This document shows, piece after piece, positions 41,856 through 53,440 of a DNA stretch of 64,000 nucleotides; positions within the stretch are counted from its first letter, which is position 1; the number at the start of each line of letters is the position of its first letter. A program made the position numbers and the translations under genes. Under the pieces are notes generated by a model that was given only the letters and a program-made list of their open reading frames with translations, was not told the origin of the DNA and did not search any database. The DNA comes from Meghimatium bilineatum (taxonomy: Eukaryota > Mollusca > Gastropoda > Stylommatophora > Philomycidae), in the NCBI GenBank assembly GCA_034231615.1, contig CM067315.1:32693735-32757734 (forward strand). Reading direction: 5' to 3'.

Positions 41856-41859
41856 TGCG

Positions 41860-42152
41860 GAATAGTGAGGAAAGTTCTTGCTTGTCCAGTCCTTGATGTT
41901 GTCTGTCTATGCTTTTATTTGCCCCCTCTGCTTCTTCCACCATCGACGGTCACTTGTAGTAATGGCCATGAAATCATGCCGGCATACATGTCTACTCTAA
42001 GCACGTTTTTCGTCGGTTTACAATTGAAAGAATTGCTTCTTGTTGATCTGTATACATGTCTAGTTTATTTCTTAGGTACCCATTTGTCTTACGCTCTCTA
42101 TATGAGATTCGTAGAATTCGTCTGCACCATTTGTATTCGAAGGCCTGTAATC

Positions 42153-42190
<38 letters not shown>

Positions 42191-42240
42191 CCGCAAAATA
42201 ACTGATAACAGAGAGGCATGGTAAAATTTGTGTGCTGATG
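41860..42240 (-). mobile_element. LINE ORF2 C-terminal remnant with CT microsatellite
   Basis: Minus strand: LQAFEYKWCRRILRISYRER, KTNGYLRNKLDMYTDQQEAI and LSIVNRRKTCLE, then ...TDNIKDWTSK. A (CT) run at 42157-42186 interrupts codons upstream of LQAFEY. Confidence 0.75.
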
Positions 42241-42295
42241 TCTACGGTGTGACACCCCTACAACTCTGATGGATTATCGGTCTTATTATTATTAA
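42230..42295 (+). repeat. LINE 3'-tail, unexpanded reference copy
   Basis: 'gtgtgctgatgtctacggtg', 'cccctacaactctgatggat' and a TTATTATT end. It shows once what is repeated about 13 times at 14650-15075. Confidence 0.65.
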
Positions 42296-42299
42296 TAAT

Positions 42300-43180
42300 C
42301 AATTCGTGGATGGGTCGTGTCAACGATACCGTTAAACATATCTGCACCCAAGAAGACGTAATTCCTGGCGAGGAATGGATACCAATTCCTACGGTCTTTC
42401 AAGAGGCAGTCAAGGCCGTCATTACACTCAATAGAGAGTGTGGGGAACACAGCCCCGTGAGCGTGGATGCTGAGGTCAAGGCACTCATCTGCTAGCATAC
42501 CGATGACACAGATGTTGTGATTTACATGGACGGGTCAGTCATCCGTCACCACCGATGTGCATGGGCCTTTACTGCCAGATCAAAAGGAAGAACAGTACAC
42601 GAAGCCAGTGGTGACTTTACCGCAACAACAAGTAGTCTAACTGTCCACACACAAAAAACTGTCAGTACTGCATTTTACCAGTTCATGTGTTGCAGGGAGG
42701 GGATTGAATAGCTGTGTGATAAAGGCCGCATTCGTCGCATTAGAGGTAACAATGGAAGTATTCGCCGTAACGAAGGCACTTAATGGCTGGAATCGCATGC
42801 CTATTCCCATACGTGCATTCTAAGTGACTCAATTAACATGATTCATAAAGTCAAAACAGGTGATGTACGTAGGGAATGGGTGGAGTCATTAGAGAGAGCT
42901 AAAACTCAGACATCACAACGAAAACTCACGCTTATCTTTGTCCCCGGAAACGCGGGTGTGGAGGGAAACGAACGAGCCGACTAATCAGCTAGTCTCGCCA
43001 CCACAACAGATGGTCAACCTATGGACCGAGCAGACATACACATTGTTCTTCGTGAATTCTCACGATCAGAGGATTTTCAGATAAGCACGAGTCAATATCG
43101 AGAATGCGCGAATTGGGAGTGAAGATGCGCGTTGTCCGTAGAGAACCCTGACAAAGAGCTCAAAAAGAGCAGTGAATAAA
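42300..43180 (+). mobile_element. LINE RNase H domain pseudogene
   Basis: In order: VVIYMDGSVIRHHRCAWAFT and EASGDF.ATTSSLT (RNase H start), MEVFAVTKAL, HAYSHTCILSDSINMIHKVK-like, KLTLIFVPGNAGVEGNERAD with a stop next, then ADIHIVLREFSRSEDFQ. Multiple frameshifts. It is the same family as 60410-61510. Confidence 0.78.
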
Positions 43181-43329
43181 CCTAACACTGGGAATACACA
43201 TAGACATACATTGTGTGCAGGAATGAATAATATATAATGGATATACGCCCTGATATAACCAAGATGGACTCATGTCCGTGGTTAAAGAGGCTTGCTTTAT
43301 TATAATGAAGTTTTAATATCTGACGTTGA

Positions 43330-43462
43330 GGAGAATTGACAGCCGAAGTTGGATGTGTCGGGTCATTGGTCCAATAAAACGGCGACATAACGCATTTCTA
43401 TTTTCTGGACTACATCCTTCTGGAAGTCTAGTAACCATTATCCTGTTACAAGAGAGACCCAG

Positions 43463-43465
<3 letters not shown>
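43330..43465 (+). repeat. Short SINE-like repeat (150-bp family)
   Basis: 'agccgaagttggatgtgtcg', 'tccaataaaacggcgacata' and 'ctggactacatccttctgga'; it runs into the tetranucleotide microsatellite, which replaces the usual 3' end. Confidence 0.78.
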
Positions 43466-43645
<180 letters not shown>

Positions 43646-43784
43646 GATAGATTAAAACCATTTGATGAAGTCGAAATCGTGTGTTTACATTTCTATTTAT
43701 CACGATCTATAATACTTTTAGATATTTTTAATGATAAAATATTTCCATACTTGTCCTTGTTATTTCTAGTCAAGACAACTAAAT

Positions 43785-43990
43785 GCGTTATGCCGTGGTT
43801 TACAGAGTGGCTGCGACAACCGCTACTTTCAGCCCAACACAGTTGACTTCAGCATAGCTTCTGGGTGACTTTTACCCAATATGGGACGGGACAACATACT
43901 CAACTCCAAAACATTGGCCGTCTCCCACGATTTGTATGACAGACCATGACACAAATCTGCTCATTTTTTTAAAACCGGCAACAAACGGGT
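43785..43990 (-). repeat. SINE-like repeat (278-bp family)
   Basis: Reverse copy: 'gccgtggtttacagagtggc', 'cttctgggtgacttttaccc' and 'atatgggacgggacaacata'. Confidence 0.7.
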
Positions 43991-44630
43991 GTTAATATGC
44001 AGCATACAAGACATTGAGTGATATAGAGTTATATCCTGTCAAATACTGCATGTTTCCAGTTAAGGAGTTGCTGTGTGATAAAGGCTGCGTGCGTTTTGCA
44101 CTATAAACACTGGAAAATTTGAGAACGGAAAGGGCAATGAAATAATACAAACGAAAGGTCATCACGTAAAGTTCAAAACATTATATACCCAATGTAAGTA
44201 CATCCGGCCAAGTTACACAGATAAAATGTGATGATATTACATCCACAAATATCAGCTGGTCTGAGAGACATGTTTTTAACAAGTGGTACGATAGTTTAGG
44301 ATGCTCGGCTACATCAACATCAGTGTTACCACCGACGTTTTAGAAATATCCCCAGTTTGTTATGGAACAAAAAATCCACATATGCCTTGGCGTGTCCGGA
44401 CTAAATAACTCAATATAAATTAGGCTTTTATTTCCTATGTCCAAATGGGAGGAAATGATGATGTTCTCCAGAGGTTTTATCATGCCCATAATTTTCCAAC
44501 TTTCAACAGTAGGCCATATGCACTGGTTTGAGAAGCCTTCTACCCAGATGGGTTATATGTGTAGAAGACATGTTCGCCTGCAGCCATTTTGTAGTATCTT
44601 TAGTTTTTAAGAACATAAAAGGAAAAATAA
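43991..44630. other. No recognised feature
   Basis: Intergenic. 44525-44560 resembles 18020-18050 ('gagaagccttctac.cagagg'). Nothing else recognised. Confidence 0.35.
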
Positions 44631-44633
44631 ACC

Positions 44634-44972
44634 GCCAACGTTTGCAAGAGCACCAACAAAATTTTGTAGTTATTCGAAACACCAAAGTTTGCAAGAGCAC
44701 CACACACATTTTGTAGTTATTATAAACACCAAAGTTTGCAAGAGCACCACACAAATTTTGTAGTTATTAGAAACACCAAAGTTTGCAAGAGCACCACACA
44801 AATTTTGTAGTTATTAGAAACACCAAAGTTTGCAAGAGCACCACACACATTTTGTAGTTATTAGAAACACCAAAGTTTGCAAGAGCACCAAAAACATTTT
44901 GTAGTTATTAGAAACACCAAAGTTTGCAAGAGCACCAAAAAAATGTTGTAGTTATTAGAAACACCAAAGGAA
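44634..44972. repeat. Minisatellite, 47-bp unit, 7 copies
   Basis: Unit gcaagagcaccacacaaatt ttgtagttattagaaacacc aaagttt. Confidence 0.94.
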
Positions 44973-44994
44973 ACTTTTAACAACATTTGTAGAC

Positions 44995-45300
44995 CTCATT
45001 GTTGACACCATGAACAGCGATCTGCTGTGGAAAGTGTTCGCCAAATTTGGCCGCCCCACCCCCCAAATGTATCAATTTAGTACGACAGTTCAATGATGGC
45101 CGTTGTTATCAGTGATAGAGAATCATCACCAGCCTTTCCTGTAACAAATAGAGGCAAACAAGGATGCGTTCTAGCTGCAACACTTTCTATCCTGATGTTT
45201 TATGTCATGCTGACAGACACATCTAGAGTCGGTCTGACTAGCAGAGCTTTTGGGTCAGTTTGTTAAGAAGCTATCATCAAGTTCACCTCCGGAGCCTTAT
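44995..45300 (+). mobile_element. LINE reverse transcriptase fragment
   Basis: Frames give MNSDLLWKVFAKFGRP, ENHHQPFPVTN-like, then GKQGCVLAATLSILMFYVML, the VKQGCVLAP..FS..L RT motif of jockey-like LINEs, with frameshifts. Confidence 0.75.
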
Positions 45301-45429
45301 TTACGATATACGCGGTAGGTCAAGTGTTGCCGCCCTCCCCCTTTTCTTTTCAGCAACATATGTACGAGCGTAAAATATTTTAAAGTGTCCATATTTGTAC
45401 CCCTCTATTCTGGGAGGGGGGGGGAGAAA

Positions 45430-45745
45430 GAGACTACCGATGACTAGGAACGTCAGGCTTGAGATAATTCCGAACCAATATATTCTTGAGGTTATTATCA
45501 CGTCTGTAAGCAATATGAGGGGATTCGCATAACATATCACGCGTCTTGGAATCCGACTGAAGAAGAGGAGGGTGCCGGCAAAGGACTGCTGATACTACAG
45601 AGAACAGGGAACCGTATGAGCAATTCTCCGAGATGTATATTCTCCCGTCATGCCTTCCGCTTGCACGACTGGACACATAAACCGGGTGCATTCCGGGCCG
45701 TAACATAGAGAACACCCAGCGTGACATCGAACGTCTCCACCACCC
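45430..45745 (-). mobile_element. Penelope-like element fragment (linker), reverse orientation
   Basis: Minus strand contains SPHIAYRRDNNLKNILVRNY, the RT-to-endonuclease linker motif (RRDKNL..ILVR) also found on the plus strand near 47055. It lies head to head with the plus-strand fragment that follows. Confidence 0.62.
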
Positions 45746-45779
45746 TCAAGTCAGACTATATATCCAATGCCTCCCCGGC

Positions 45780-47575
45780 AGTCTCGTAGCATTAGGCAAC
45801 TTCGCAGCAGTAACGACATTGTCATCAAGCTGACTGATAAAGGGAGTGGGTGCTCTGTTCTATGGACAGCTGACTAATCTGTTATTCTTCAATGCCAACA
45901 CGTGCAAGAAAGACCCTATTTCAGACCACAACGACACAGTTTCTACCACCATCAAGGGCTTGATAGCTGATATCCTCCTCCCCACTGCAGCAGTCAATCT
46001 ATGTCTTAATTAAAATACTTTGGGTAAGCATGTATTATATATCCTACCCAAAATTCACAAGCCATAGATCCTGGCTGACCTATTTCCTTTGCTTGTTCCT
46101 GCTCTACGGAACGTATCTCTGACTTCCTATATAGTGTCTTTCAACCGTTAATGGAGCAACTCCCTACATTCTTAAAAGACATTAACCATGCCTTCTTTAA
46201 CTTGGCTCTATTTCGCTATCCCCGCTCACACTTATCGTCTCTATATTTGACGTATGAACACTTTAGACCTCCATATAACACTCAGAGGTTCTCATGTTCT
46301 TTGACGAGTATCATTATCTTTTGTCTACTTATACTCTCATTGATCTTGCGGAGCTTGTGCCCACTCTAAACTCCTTTGAGTTTGATGGGCACTTCTTTGA
46401 ATAAATCAATGGTGCCGTCATTGGTACCAAGATGACACCCAGCAATGCCTGCTTGTGTTTGGGCCACCTTGAGTTTCAGCTATGTGAATCCTATAGGGGA
46501 CTCTCTCTACATGTACATCGATAATGCTAGTGACACACCTGAGGCTGATCTGTCACGCATAATCAACAACTATCACCCGGCTATAAAATTCACATCCGAT
46601 ATCTCTACCTCACATGCGAACTTTGATATAACCGTCCCCATCTAACCCTCCTGACTTAGCGCATCGGTACACTACAAACAAACTTATGTCAAAGTTTTCT
46701 CAGCACCTCTCATCCTTCTGACATGTCGCGATTTCCTGTAATTCTCTCAACTTCTCCACCTGCGGCGTTTGTGTAGTGGGGAAGAGGACTTTCTGAAGGA
46801 AACCCATGAGATGGATTTCTTCCGCTGTCGCATATACCCTGATAGGTTCAGTATGTCTGCCGTGTTTCTAGTGTGCAGCCTCTCCTGCAGGATAACTCCA
46901 AGAACACACAGAGATCCTCCTCCACAGACAGGGGCAAACTTGTTCTTACCTTTCACCCACATAGCTCTGCTGTCCTTTTCCGACAACTGATCGGATCCTT
47001 TTCCGATCTGCTTCAATCGGACCCCAATTGCGTGATGTATTTTGTGACAATTTGCTTACAGACGTGACAAGAACCTCAGTGATATATTGATCGGAACTCA
47101 TTCTCAAGCCTGATGTTTCTAATCATTTTGATATCAGCTGCAAACGTAGTAGGTGATATACCTGTACCTGTCATCATGACCCGTTCCGCCACATTTCCCA
47201 AAGCCACCTTCACCATTGAAGAGAGTTAGTGTCCCGCAACGCCATGCATGCCATATCATCAAAACGTACATAGGTGACACTGCAAGGAGGCTCACGGACT
47301 GATTATATTGTACAGTAACAAGACCCTATTAGGGAGCCGCGTAGCGCAGTGGTTGGCGCACTGGCTTCGCATATGAGTGGTCTTGGGTTCATGAAACGTG
47401 AGATCGCTAACATCTCATACCCCTACGGCATTAATAAATGCTATGTGTTACTTTACTTTTTTTTACTTACAGTATCAAAATCCAGGCGGGTACTCCTGTT
47501 GATGACTACTTCAATAGGCCGTGACATTCATATAACCATCATTAAGTCGTGCTTCTCAGATAGATGATCGGACCC
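45780..47575 (+). mobile_element. Penelope-like element pseudogene, RT to GIY-YIG, split by a SINE
   Basis: In order, across frameshifts: NDIVIKLTDKGSG (start of RT), ISDFLYSVFQPLMEQLPTFL, NSFEFDGHFF, INGAVIGTKMTPSNACLCLG (palm), RIINNYHPAIKFTSDISTSH, YRRDKNLSDILI (linker) and TYIGDTARRLTD (GIY-YIG end). After the SINE at 47334-47470 it resumes with SRRVLL..., GRDIHITIIKSCFSDR. The catalytic aspartate pair region (YIDN) and many frames are damaged. Confidence 0.85.
47334..47470 (+). repeat. tRNA-derived SINE, internally deleted, inside the Penelope ORF
   Basis: The head gggagccgcgtagcgcagtg, box A, and box B gggttcatg join directly to the 3' end gagatcgctaacatctcat acccctacggcattaataaa tgctatg and a T-rich tail. 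About 140 bp of the body present in the copy at 48282-48561 is missing. Confidence 0.85.
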
Positions 47576-47773
47576 ATTACGAGCCCGTTATGTGTATATA
47601 TATATATATACACATACACACATTTGACACGATTGAACTAGCTTTGGGATCAATATTCGTCAGTCGTATAGATTATAGATGACATTCTGTTGTTATGTAC
47701 AATATTGAACACATTCTAGAACAATAAGGTCGATTTGTTATTTATGACAATCGTGACTGTTTAAAGGAATTAA

Positions 47774-47953
47774 CCAGTGGTGGATAGATAACCTTTGTGA
47801 GCTGGTGTGCTCGGGGATAACCAACTTTTCTTTAGTGCTTTGCATCTCTTGTTGAGACCAGCGCATATACAGTAGTACTTTTTGATTGACCTGGCAGACC
47901 AGGGCTTGGTGGGTCAGGTTTATCCCCTGGAGTGCATTTTCCCCACCACTGGA
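47774..47953. mobile_element. Small MITE with TTAA flanks
   Basis: Ends CCAGTGGTGG and CCACCACTGG are inverted repeats with TTAA on both sides (47770-47773, 47954-47957). About 180 bp, no ORF. TTAA suggests a piggyBac-type origin, while CAGTGGTGG also resembles hAT ends. Confidence 0.65.
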
Positions 47954-48281
47954 TTAAAGTGTGAAACTGACATCAGTGTACTCGGGGTTCCACATATGTA
48001 CCATGTCTATCGCAAAGAGAAAAGTGAGCTGCCTGCTGATGGTATAGGTCAGAACACGTAACTACTTGGCGTTTGTCCCTTGTTATAATATTTCATATTA
48101 AAGTTCCCTGCTCAACACCAGTGAAATGTATTCAGGAATATGGTGTTAGATTCTTACATTCATTCATTTTCTTTTTGCGCTGAAGTTAGCGCATAGGACA
48201 GATCTCTCCAATTCTGTCTGTTCAAAGCTATTCTGTGCAGTTCTTGGATAGTATGGATATTGATTGTTTTACTTTCTCTAA

Positions 48282-48561
48282 GTAAAAAAAAAAAAAAAAA
48301 AAGTAACCCATAGCATTTATTAATGCCGTAGGGGTGTGAGATGTTAGCGATCTCACATTTCACAGGCTCTGCAAATGAGGGCGGTAGCCATCTCCTCTCC
48401 CTCGCAGTCTTTACTTCCCGGATTAATCCGGTACCCATTTAAGGCTGGGTCGACCTGGGGGCCGTTGCGATCTGAAAACATTTCCGCCTCAGCTGGGGAA
48501 TGAACCCATGACCACTCATATGCGAAGCCAGTGCGCTAACCACTGCGCTAACGCGGCTCCC
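48282..48561 (-). repeat. Full-length tRNA-derived SINE, 280 bp
   Basis: On its own strand: GGGAGCCGCGTTAGCGCAGT (box A TTAGCGCAGTGG), box B GGGTTCATTCC, body ending gctatgggttac and a T-rich tail. The insertion point is within aagaacaatactt, with an actt-type duplication. The unoccupied site is seen at 25040-25065. Confidence 0.92.
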
Positions 48562-48917
48562 AAAGTATTGTTCTTCTGAGTGTTTCTTTTGGTCTTCCCA
48601 TGGCTCTTTTGCCTGTAGGTATCCATTCAAGAGATTGGTGGTGTATTCTGTTGATGTCTGTGCGTAGGACATGCCTGATGTAGGACCAACGGCGTTTTGT
48701 GATATCTGTGATGAAATTTTGATGTGTCTCTTCTCTGATTTTATCATTTGATTTGAATTCATTCCAATGGGTGTTAGTTATCCTACGAAGACATGTGTTC
48801 TCGAAACTCAGTAATTTCTTTTATCAAAATAAAGAACTTTTCCAGCTCTCACATCCATATGATAGCACCGGAATAACGCAGGAATTAAATAAGCGTGCGT
48901 GTGCTGATTGACTTTCT

Positions 48918-49068
48918 TCTTCTTCTTCAGCGTTCATTCTCCACTGGATTTCTCTTGTAACAGGACAATGATCCTACAAGATTTCCAGTTCTAGTCCAGA
49001 GAATGGAAATTCGCTGTGTTGCCGTTTTATTTGCGCCAATGGCCCAACACATCCGTCTTCGGCGGTAT
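48918..49068 (-). repeat. Short SINE-like repeat (150-bp family)
   Basis: Complete reverse copy, 'cttcttcttcagcgttcatt' to 'catccgtcttcggcggt', inside the LINE at 48160-49400. Confidence 0.85.
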
Positions 49069-49439
49069 ATTGACTTTGACCTCCAGATATTAGACAGTCT
49101 GTTAAAGGCACTTGATGCTAGTGCAATGCGAGTTGTATTTCTGTGATGACATCACCGCCGAGTGTTAATTTGCTTCCTAGATATGCGAATTTGTGTACCT
49201 TTCAGGTTGTTGTCCATTTAAAGTAATTGAATTAGGTGATTTGGTGAAGTCCATAATTTTTTTTGTTGATGAATTGATTTGGAGACCTATTTGTCCTGCG
49301 ATGAGTTTTAATCTATAAGTTTTTGTGTGTGCATCTTGATGGTTTTCATTTCACTCTTACATTGCTTAGACCAATATCATACCAAAGGATGATGTGGCTA
49401 GTATCACATCTACCGCCTTTACTTTCTCAGGTCTGGTAT

Positions 49440-49800
49440 CTATTTCCTTAGGCTGGGTTTACTTTTGACTTTGGAGTGTCATGTGACGTATTATGTCCAG
49501 AACGTTGCCTTTCCAATGAACCCCTCTCCGTCTTGGGCGATGCGGTTGCATGTTCCAACAATGTATTCATGTTATCTTTAATGTTGTCAGTCCATCGTCT
49601 TCTTGGTCTGCCCTTTCTCCACTACCCAGGTACTCTACCTTCCATTATTTGTCTTTCTAAACAGTTGTGTCTCTTTATACGACCAAACAGGTGTAGTTTT
49701 CTTTTTGTTATTGTGTTTAGTAACCAACACTCTGGAATCTTCAATGTGTTTATAATATCTGAGTTTCCCTTTTTTCCTTCCATGGGACTTTGGAGTAGGT
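49440..49800 (-). mobile_element. LINE ORF2 C-terminal remnant
   Basis: Minus strand: LFGRIKRHNCLERQIMEGR, then GRPRRRWTDNIKD-like and CRNRIAQDGEG-like residues. Same family as 6430-6670. Confidence 0.68.
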
Positions 49801-49844
49801 GATTAAAAAAATTATTTAAACTGAACTGGAAATTGAACCTTGGA

Positions 49845-50080
49845 TCATCAGACTAGGAAGTCAGTGCATTTAACACCATCATCAAATGCCGCCTCGATGG
49901 TTGGCTGCAACAGACCTCCAACATCATATGTCTCTTAGTAGTGCACTCTGCATCTATTGAGCTACTCTGATACCTTTGTTTCATATACTGTAGTATGTTT
50001 AATTTATGTGCTCTTTGAGGGAATTTACTCTCATAGAATTTCAAATTGCCAATGGTTCTTCTAACATGCACATCTGATAT
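49845..50080 (-). mobile_element. LINE ORF2 C-terminal remnant
   Basis: Minus strand: NILQYMKQRYQSSSIDAECT, then MLEVCCSQPSRRHLM, matching the GLLQP end at 38700-38780. Confidence 0.58.
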
Positions 50081-50214
50081 TCAAGTATGTTGCTCTTCTC
50101 CGAAGGAGCTAGTCACTTTGCAGCATCTACCTTTGGTCAAGAATAATTTAGAAATTCTATACTGAATCGCTGGATGACACTAAATGATCTCAATGTAAAA
50201 AAATGTTGAATCTT

Positions 50215-51150
50215 AACCCTAAGATGACCCCCAGTTCAAAAGTATTTAAAAGGTGTAGAGGATTAACATCATTGTATTCAGGCTTTTCCATATGTACTCC
50301 ACTCAACAAAGCAGCACTCATGACCAACAATACTGAAGGATACACAGAAATTAAAGATAATGGGGTTCAAATTTAATGTTCTATAACTGGTCATTCTCCT
50401 ACATTTTGTGGTTCACATTTGCTCAGATTGGATACCAGGTGTATAATATGTGTGAAACATAACAGAATAAAAGAAGAATTATCACAGGAAGAGTACAGCT
50501 TTGTGGAAAGACAAAGATGAAAAATATATATATAATATTAATAATAGGCCATCCATCATTGATAATGACAATAGTATACGACTTGTGTTGTTGTCCCTCT
50601 CTGGTGTGTGCGGAGATGACTGAGAATTATTTTTTTGGTAAAGAATCACCTGAAACATTTGGGTCAAGTATAATTAGAGTTGGACTTCTTTGTGTTTCTT
50701 TATATCCTTTCAAGCAGCACATTTTCTTGTGTCTGCAATTTGATGTTTCTTACTCCATTCAATACTCCTGATTGTATTGTCTTTTGTGTCTTGCAAACTC
50801 TCATTTAGCAATAAGAAAAAGCAATCCGCTGAATATTTCTATGTAATTGTGGATCCTAGGTAGCAAAAGTTGTCAACTTGCTTCATATGGATGTTGTCTA
50901 AGGTAATGTTTGTTTGTTGGTACTGTATATCCCTGACACATTGTCATAGTTTTAGTAATGCTTATTCTCATGGAGAACAGCTCACAGGCTTTTGCTATGT
51001 TGTCAATTTTGCACATGCGGTTGTGTCTGTGGGTCTCACCAATGGCTCACTAGACAAACCAACCATGCAACAGAAAACCTTAGTAGATGACATGCCGTTA
51101 TATTGAGGTTATCTTCTTATAGAAGCTTCATGGCACGTCATCTATATAAT
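50215..51150. other. Unassigned sequence with one repeat scrap
   Basis: 50215-50345 resembles 29005-29165 (reverse twin of the SINE 3' part at 33140-33215). The rest, including several short open frames, has no recognised family. Confidence 0.4.
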
Positions 51151-51154
51151 CCCA

Positions 51155-51425
51155 TAGTTGTAACCTTCGATAAGAGTTACCATGTTGTTCCGACAGGCCG
51201 AGGTTGTGCTTGAACTAGTTACGGGCACGGCGTGGGTGGGCAGAACAACAAAGAAACCTGCCGCAAGGGTCAGAATTGTGCCCTGATGTCGACGTCTGTT
51301 TTGGTGGCATTGGACTCGAAACACCATCGAATCGAATGGCTGCTGGAACAGAGGGTGGAGCACTTATGGGAATGTCCCACGTGCTGTGAGGCCAGTTTTC
51401 TAATCAAGAATCAATTTGGGATTGC
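51155..51425 (+). mobile_element. Unclassified 267-bp element, second copy
   Basis: Same element as 22291-22557, opposite orientation: gttaccatgttgttccgaca, cttgaactagtt, gtgggtgggc, gccctgatgtcgacgtctgt and gagcacttatgggaatg. A 62-codon frame through it is broken in the other copy. Confidence 0.68.
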
Positions 51426-51685
51426 TAGGTGGACTCACTGTGCGCCACTAGTGCAACATCATCAGCAAAGAGAAGTTCTCTGATAAGTATTTCTGATGTT
51501 TTCATCTTCGCACTGAAATGCGCTAAGTTAAAGAATGATTCATCAGATGGGTTCGGATGAACATGCCACCTGCTGCATCTGCAAGAGCTTGTTTCAGAAG
51601 TGCTGTGAAGAAGATTCTGAAGAGGATGAGGGCTAGAACACACCCCTGCTTTACTCCAGTCTTTACTGGAAAGCTATGAGATCTA
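51426..51685 (-). mobile_element. LINE reverse transcriptase fragment with FADD box
   Basis: Minus strand: VKTGVKQGCVLALILFRIFF, MFIRTHLMN and, after a frameshift, IRELLFADDVALVAHSEST. FADD is the RT catalytic box. Confidence 0.82.
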
Positions 51686-52087
51686 ATTACATCCTGCTGA
51701 TTTGTAGGAGTTTTGCTAATTTGCAGTAGTTTGAGAACAAATGTAGAAGATGTTTCTCGGAGATTAAAATACTATTGCAAGTGTTGATGTGCCACACTAT
51801 GAGCAATGGATTGCAAGATGGTGATGTCAATGTTGAAATTCTTTGAAGATACTTTGTGAGTCTGAAACATTTCCTCTGCTCACCAATTGATTGTTTACAA
51901 TCAGAGAGCTCATTATAGATCAGCTGTTGTGGGATGAATTTGTGAGGCATGTGCACACATTCTGTCTATCTATTTGGATCTTCTTCAGCATTCTATAGAT
52001 GCTTGGAATATTGGTTCTGGTTAGGATTCAGTATCAGGTACTTTAACTTGCAACTGTAATCTGCATATACAACGCATTTTAAAGTGA

Positions 52088-52483
52088 GGTACATTCCTGT
52101 TAATATGACAAATACATTTAACAAAACAAATTGTACAGTGAAATATAGAGTAACAAGGGGAATAGGAGAAAAATTAAGAACATTAAAAATACATGAAATA
52201 AAACCAAGTTAGAAATAGACCTGTCCCACTATTGCGTTTGCATTTACATTTTACATAATATAACTTCATTAAATCCTCTAGCTTGTAGAAAAGATACTGT
52301 CTCCATCTTACTATGCGAAAGGTTCATATTATTCACGGTAACAAAATTCTTAGAAGCTATGTGTTTTAAAAAAAAGAAGAATTATGTCATATTGACACAA
52401 TAATGTCAAAAAGGATTTTCTACAAAGTATGGTTTTGTAATATAAATACAAAGATTTATGTGTCCGCTTAACAGGAAAGTACC
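52088..52483. mobile_element. MITE, 396 bp
   Basis: Left end GGTACATTCCTGTTAATATG and reverse right end GGTACTTTCCTGTTAAGCGG form inverted repeats; shared interior with 26292-27298 ('aattatgtcatattgacac', 'agtatggtt'). No ORF. Confidence 0.72.
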
Positions 52484-52619
52484 AGATGTGATGTCACACT
52501 CTTGCATGTATGCTGTACACTGTCCATATTTCACAGGGATATACCAGGGTAGTACATACATAGCAAAGTCAACCAACACTATATACATATGCATATTATA
52601 AAAAAACATTGGTAGCATA

Positions 52620-52730
52620 TCCTATTCAGGATGTAGCCATAAACCCAGCATTTTTTAGCTGTGGTGATTTTCTAGATAATATAAATATGTTCAGTAGTTT
52701 CTAGTGCTTTCTGAACAGTTTATGCGCACT
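52620..52730 (-). repeat. tRNA-derived SINE 3' part (GTGGTGCAATGG family)
   Basis: Reverse copy: 'cctattcaggatgtagccat', 'agctgtggtgattttctaga' and 'tgttcagtagtttctag'. Confidence 0.65.
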
Positions 52731-52734
52731 TTTG

Positions 52735-53250
52735 TATGCGGCCAGATTAGAACTTTTACTACTTAGCAAATTGTCTTACCAGTATAGGGTAACCATGCAG
52801 TGGATACCCTCTCACTGTGGAATACCAGGAAATGAAAAAGCAGACCAACTGGCTAAGGAAGGTGCTGCCGAAGACCAACCAGATATACCAATCACCTACC
52901 ATCAGAAAAAACAGATGATCAAGTCAATAAGAAAGCCACAAACACCAACACAAGATGACTATCATATTATGAACAGACCAGAACAAGTTATAATTCTACG
53001 CCTCAGAACAGGACACAACCGACTCCGCAGTCACATGTATACAAAGTTCAAGATTGGCAACACGGCCATGTGTACATGTGGACAGGCAGCACAGAGTGCC
53101 AAACATATACTTCAAGAGTGTTCTGAGCATGAAACGCTGAGGCAGACATATTGGCCAGAGGAAACAACAATGGAATCAAAACTCTATGGGACTCTGTATG
53201 AACTACAAAAGACAGTGAGTTTTATTAAGGAGACAGAATTACAGATATAG
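52735..53250 (+). mobile_element. LINE RNase H domain and C-terminal tail, open frame
   Basis: 172 codons without a stop: RLELLLLSKLSYQYRV, MQWIPSHCGIPGNEKADQLA (RNase H end), PEQVIILRLRTGHNRL and CTCGQAAQSAKHILQECSEH, a Cys/His cluster typical of RNase H-bearing LINE ORF2 ends. The RT and first half of RNase H are absent. Its intactness suggests a recent insertion. Confidence 0.85.
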
Positions 53251-53384
53251 ACATGTTTCAAGTGAACGAAAGAAGAAGAAGAACTTTTACCTTTGCCGTC
53301 ACAGACGGGCAATGTGCCAAGCCGCTACAAGACAATATGTATATACTATAATAATAATTGAATTCTATCCTGTGAAGGAAATTG

Positions 53385-53440
53385 TTATTAGTTGCTGATC
53401 CAGCGGTCCATGGGCTCATGCCCGTTGACCAAAATTGCTA
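53385..53440 (-). mobile_element. LINE 3' terminus, reverse
   Basis: Minus strand gtcaacgggcatgagcccat then ggaccgctggatcagcaac, the same terminus as 31190-31270 and 55865-55915. Confidence 0.7.

Larger units (their letters stand above)
48160..49400 (-). mobile_element. LINE ORF2 pseudogene carrying two SINE insertions
   Basis: On the minus strand: LNGQQPERYTNSHI, ALASSAF, [150-bp SINE at 48918-49068], LFN...VIP-like, FRRHMS-type, MGRPKETLRRTI, [tRNA SINE at 48282-48561], RESKTINIHTIQELHRIALN and RQNWRDLSYALTSAQ. It is a close relative of 25015-25190, which lacks the tRNA SINE. Confidence 0.82.

Noticed and set aside
41865..42224. 119-codon plus-strand frame with hydrophobic residues
   Set aside because: It is antisense to a LINE ORF2 end (LQAFEYKWCRRILRISY) and runs through the CT microsatellite.
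47334..47400. tRNA gene at gggagccgcgtagcgcag
   Set aside because: It is the head of a SINE present in three or more copies; no acceptor stem pairing and no discrete 3' end.
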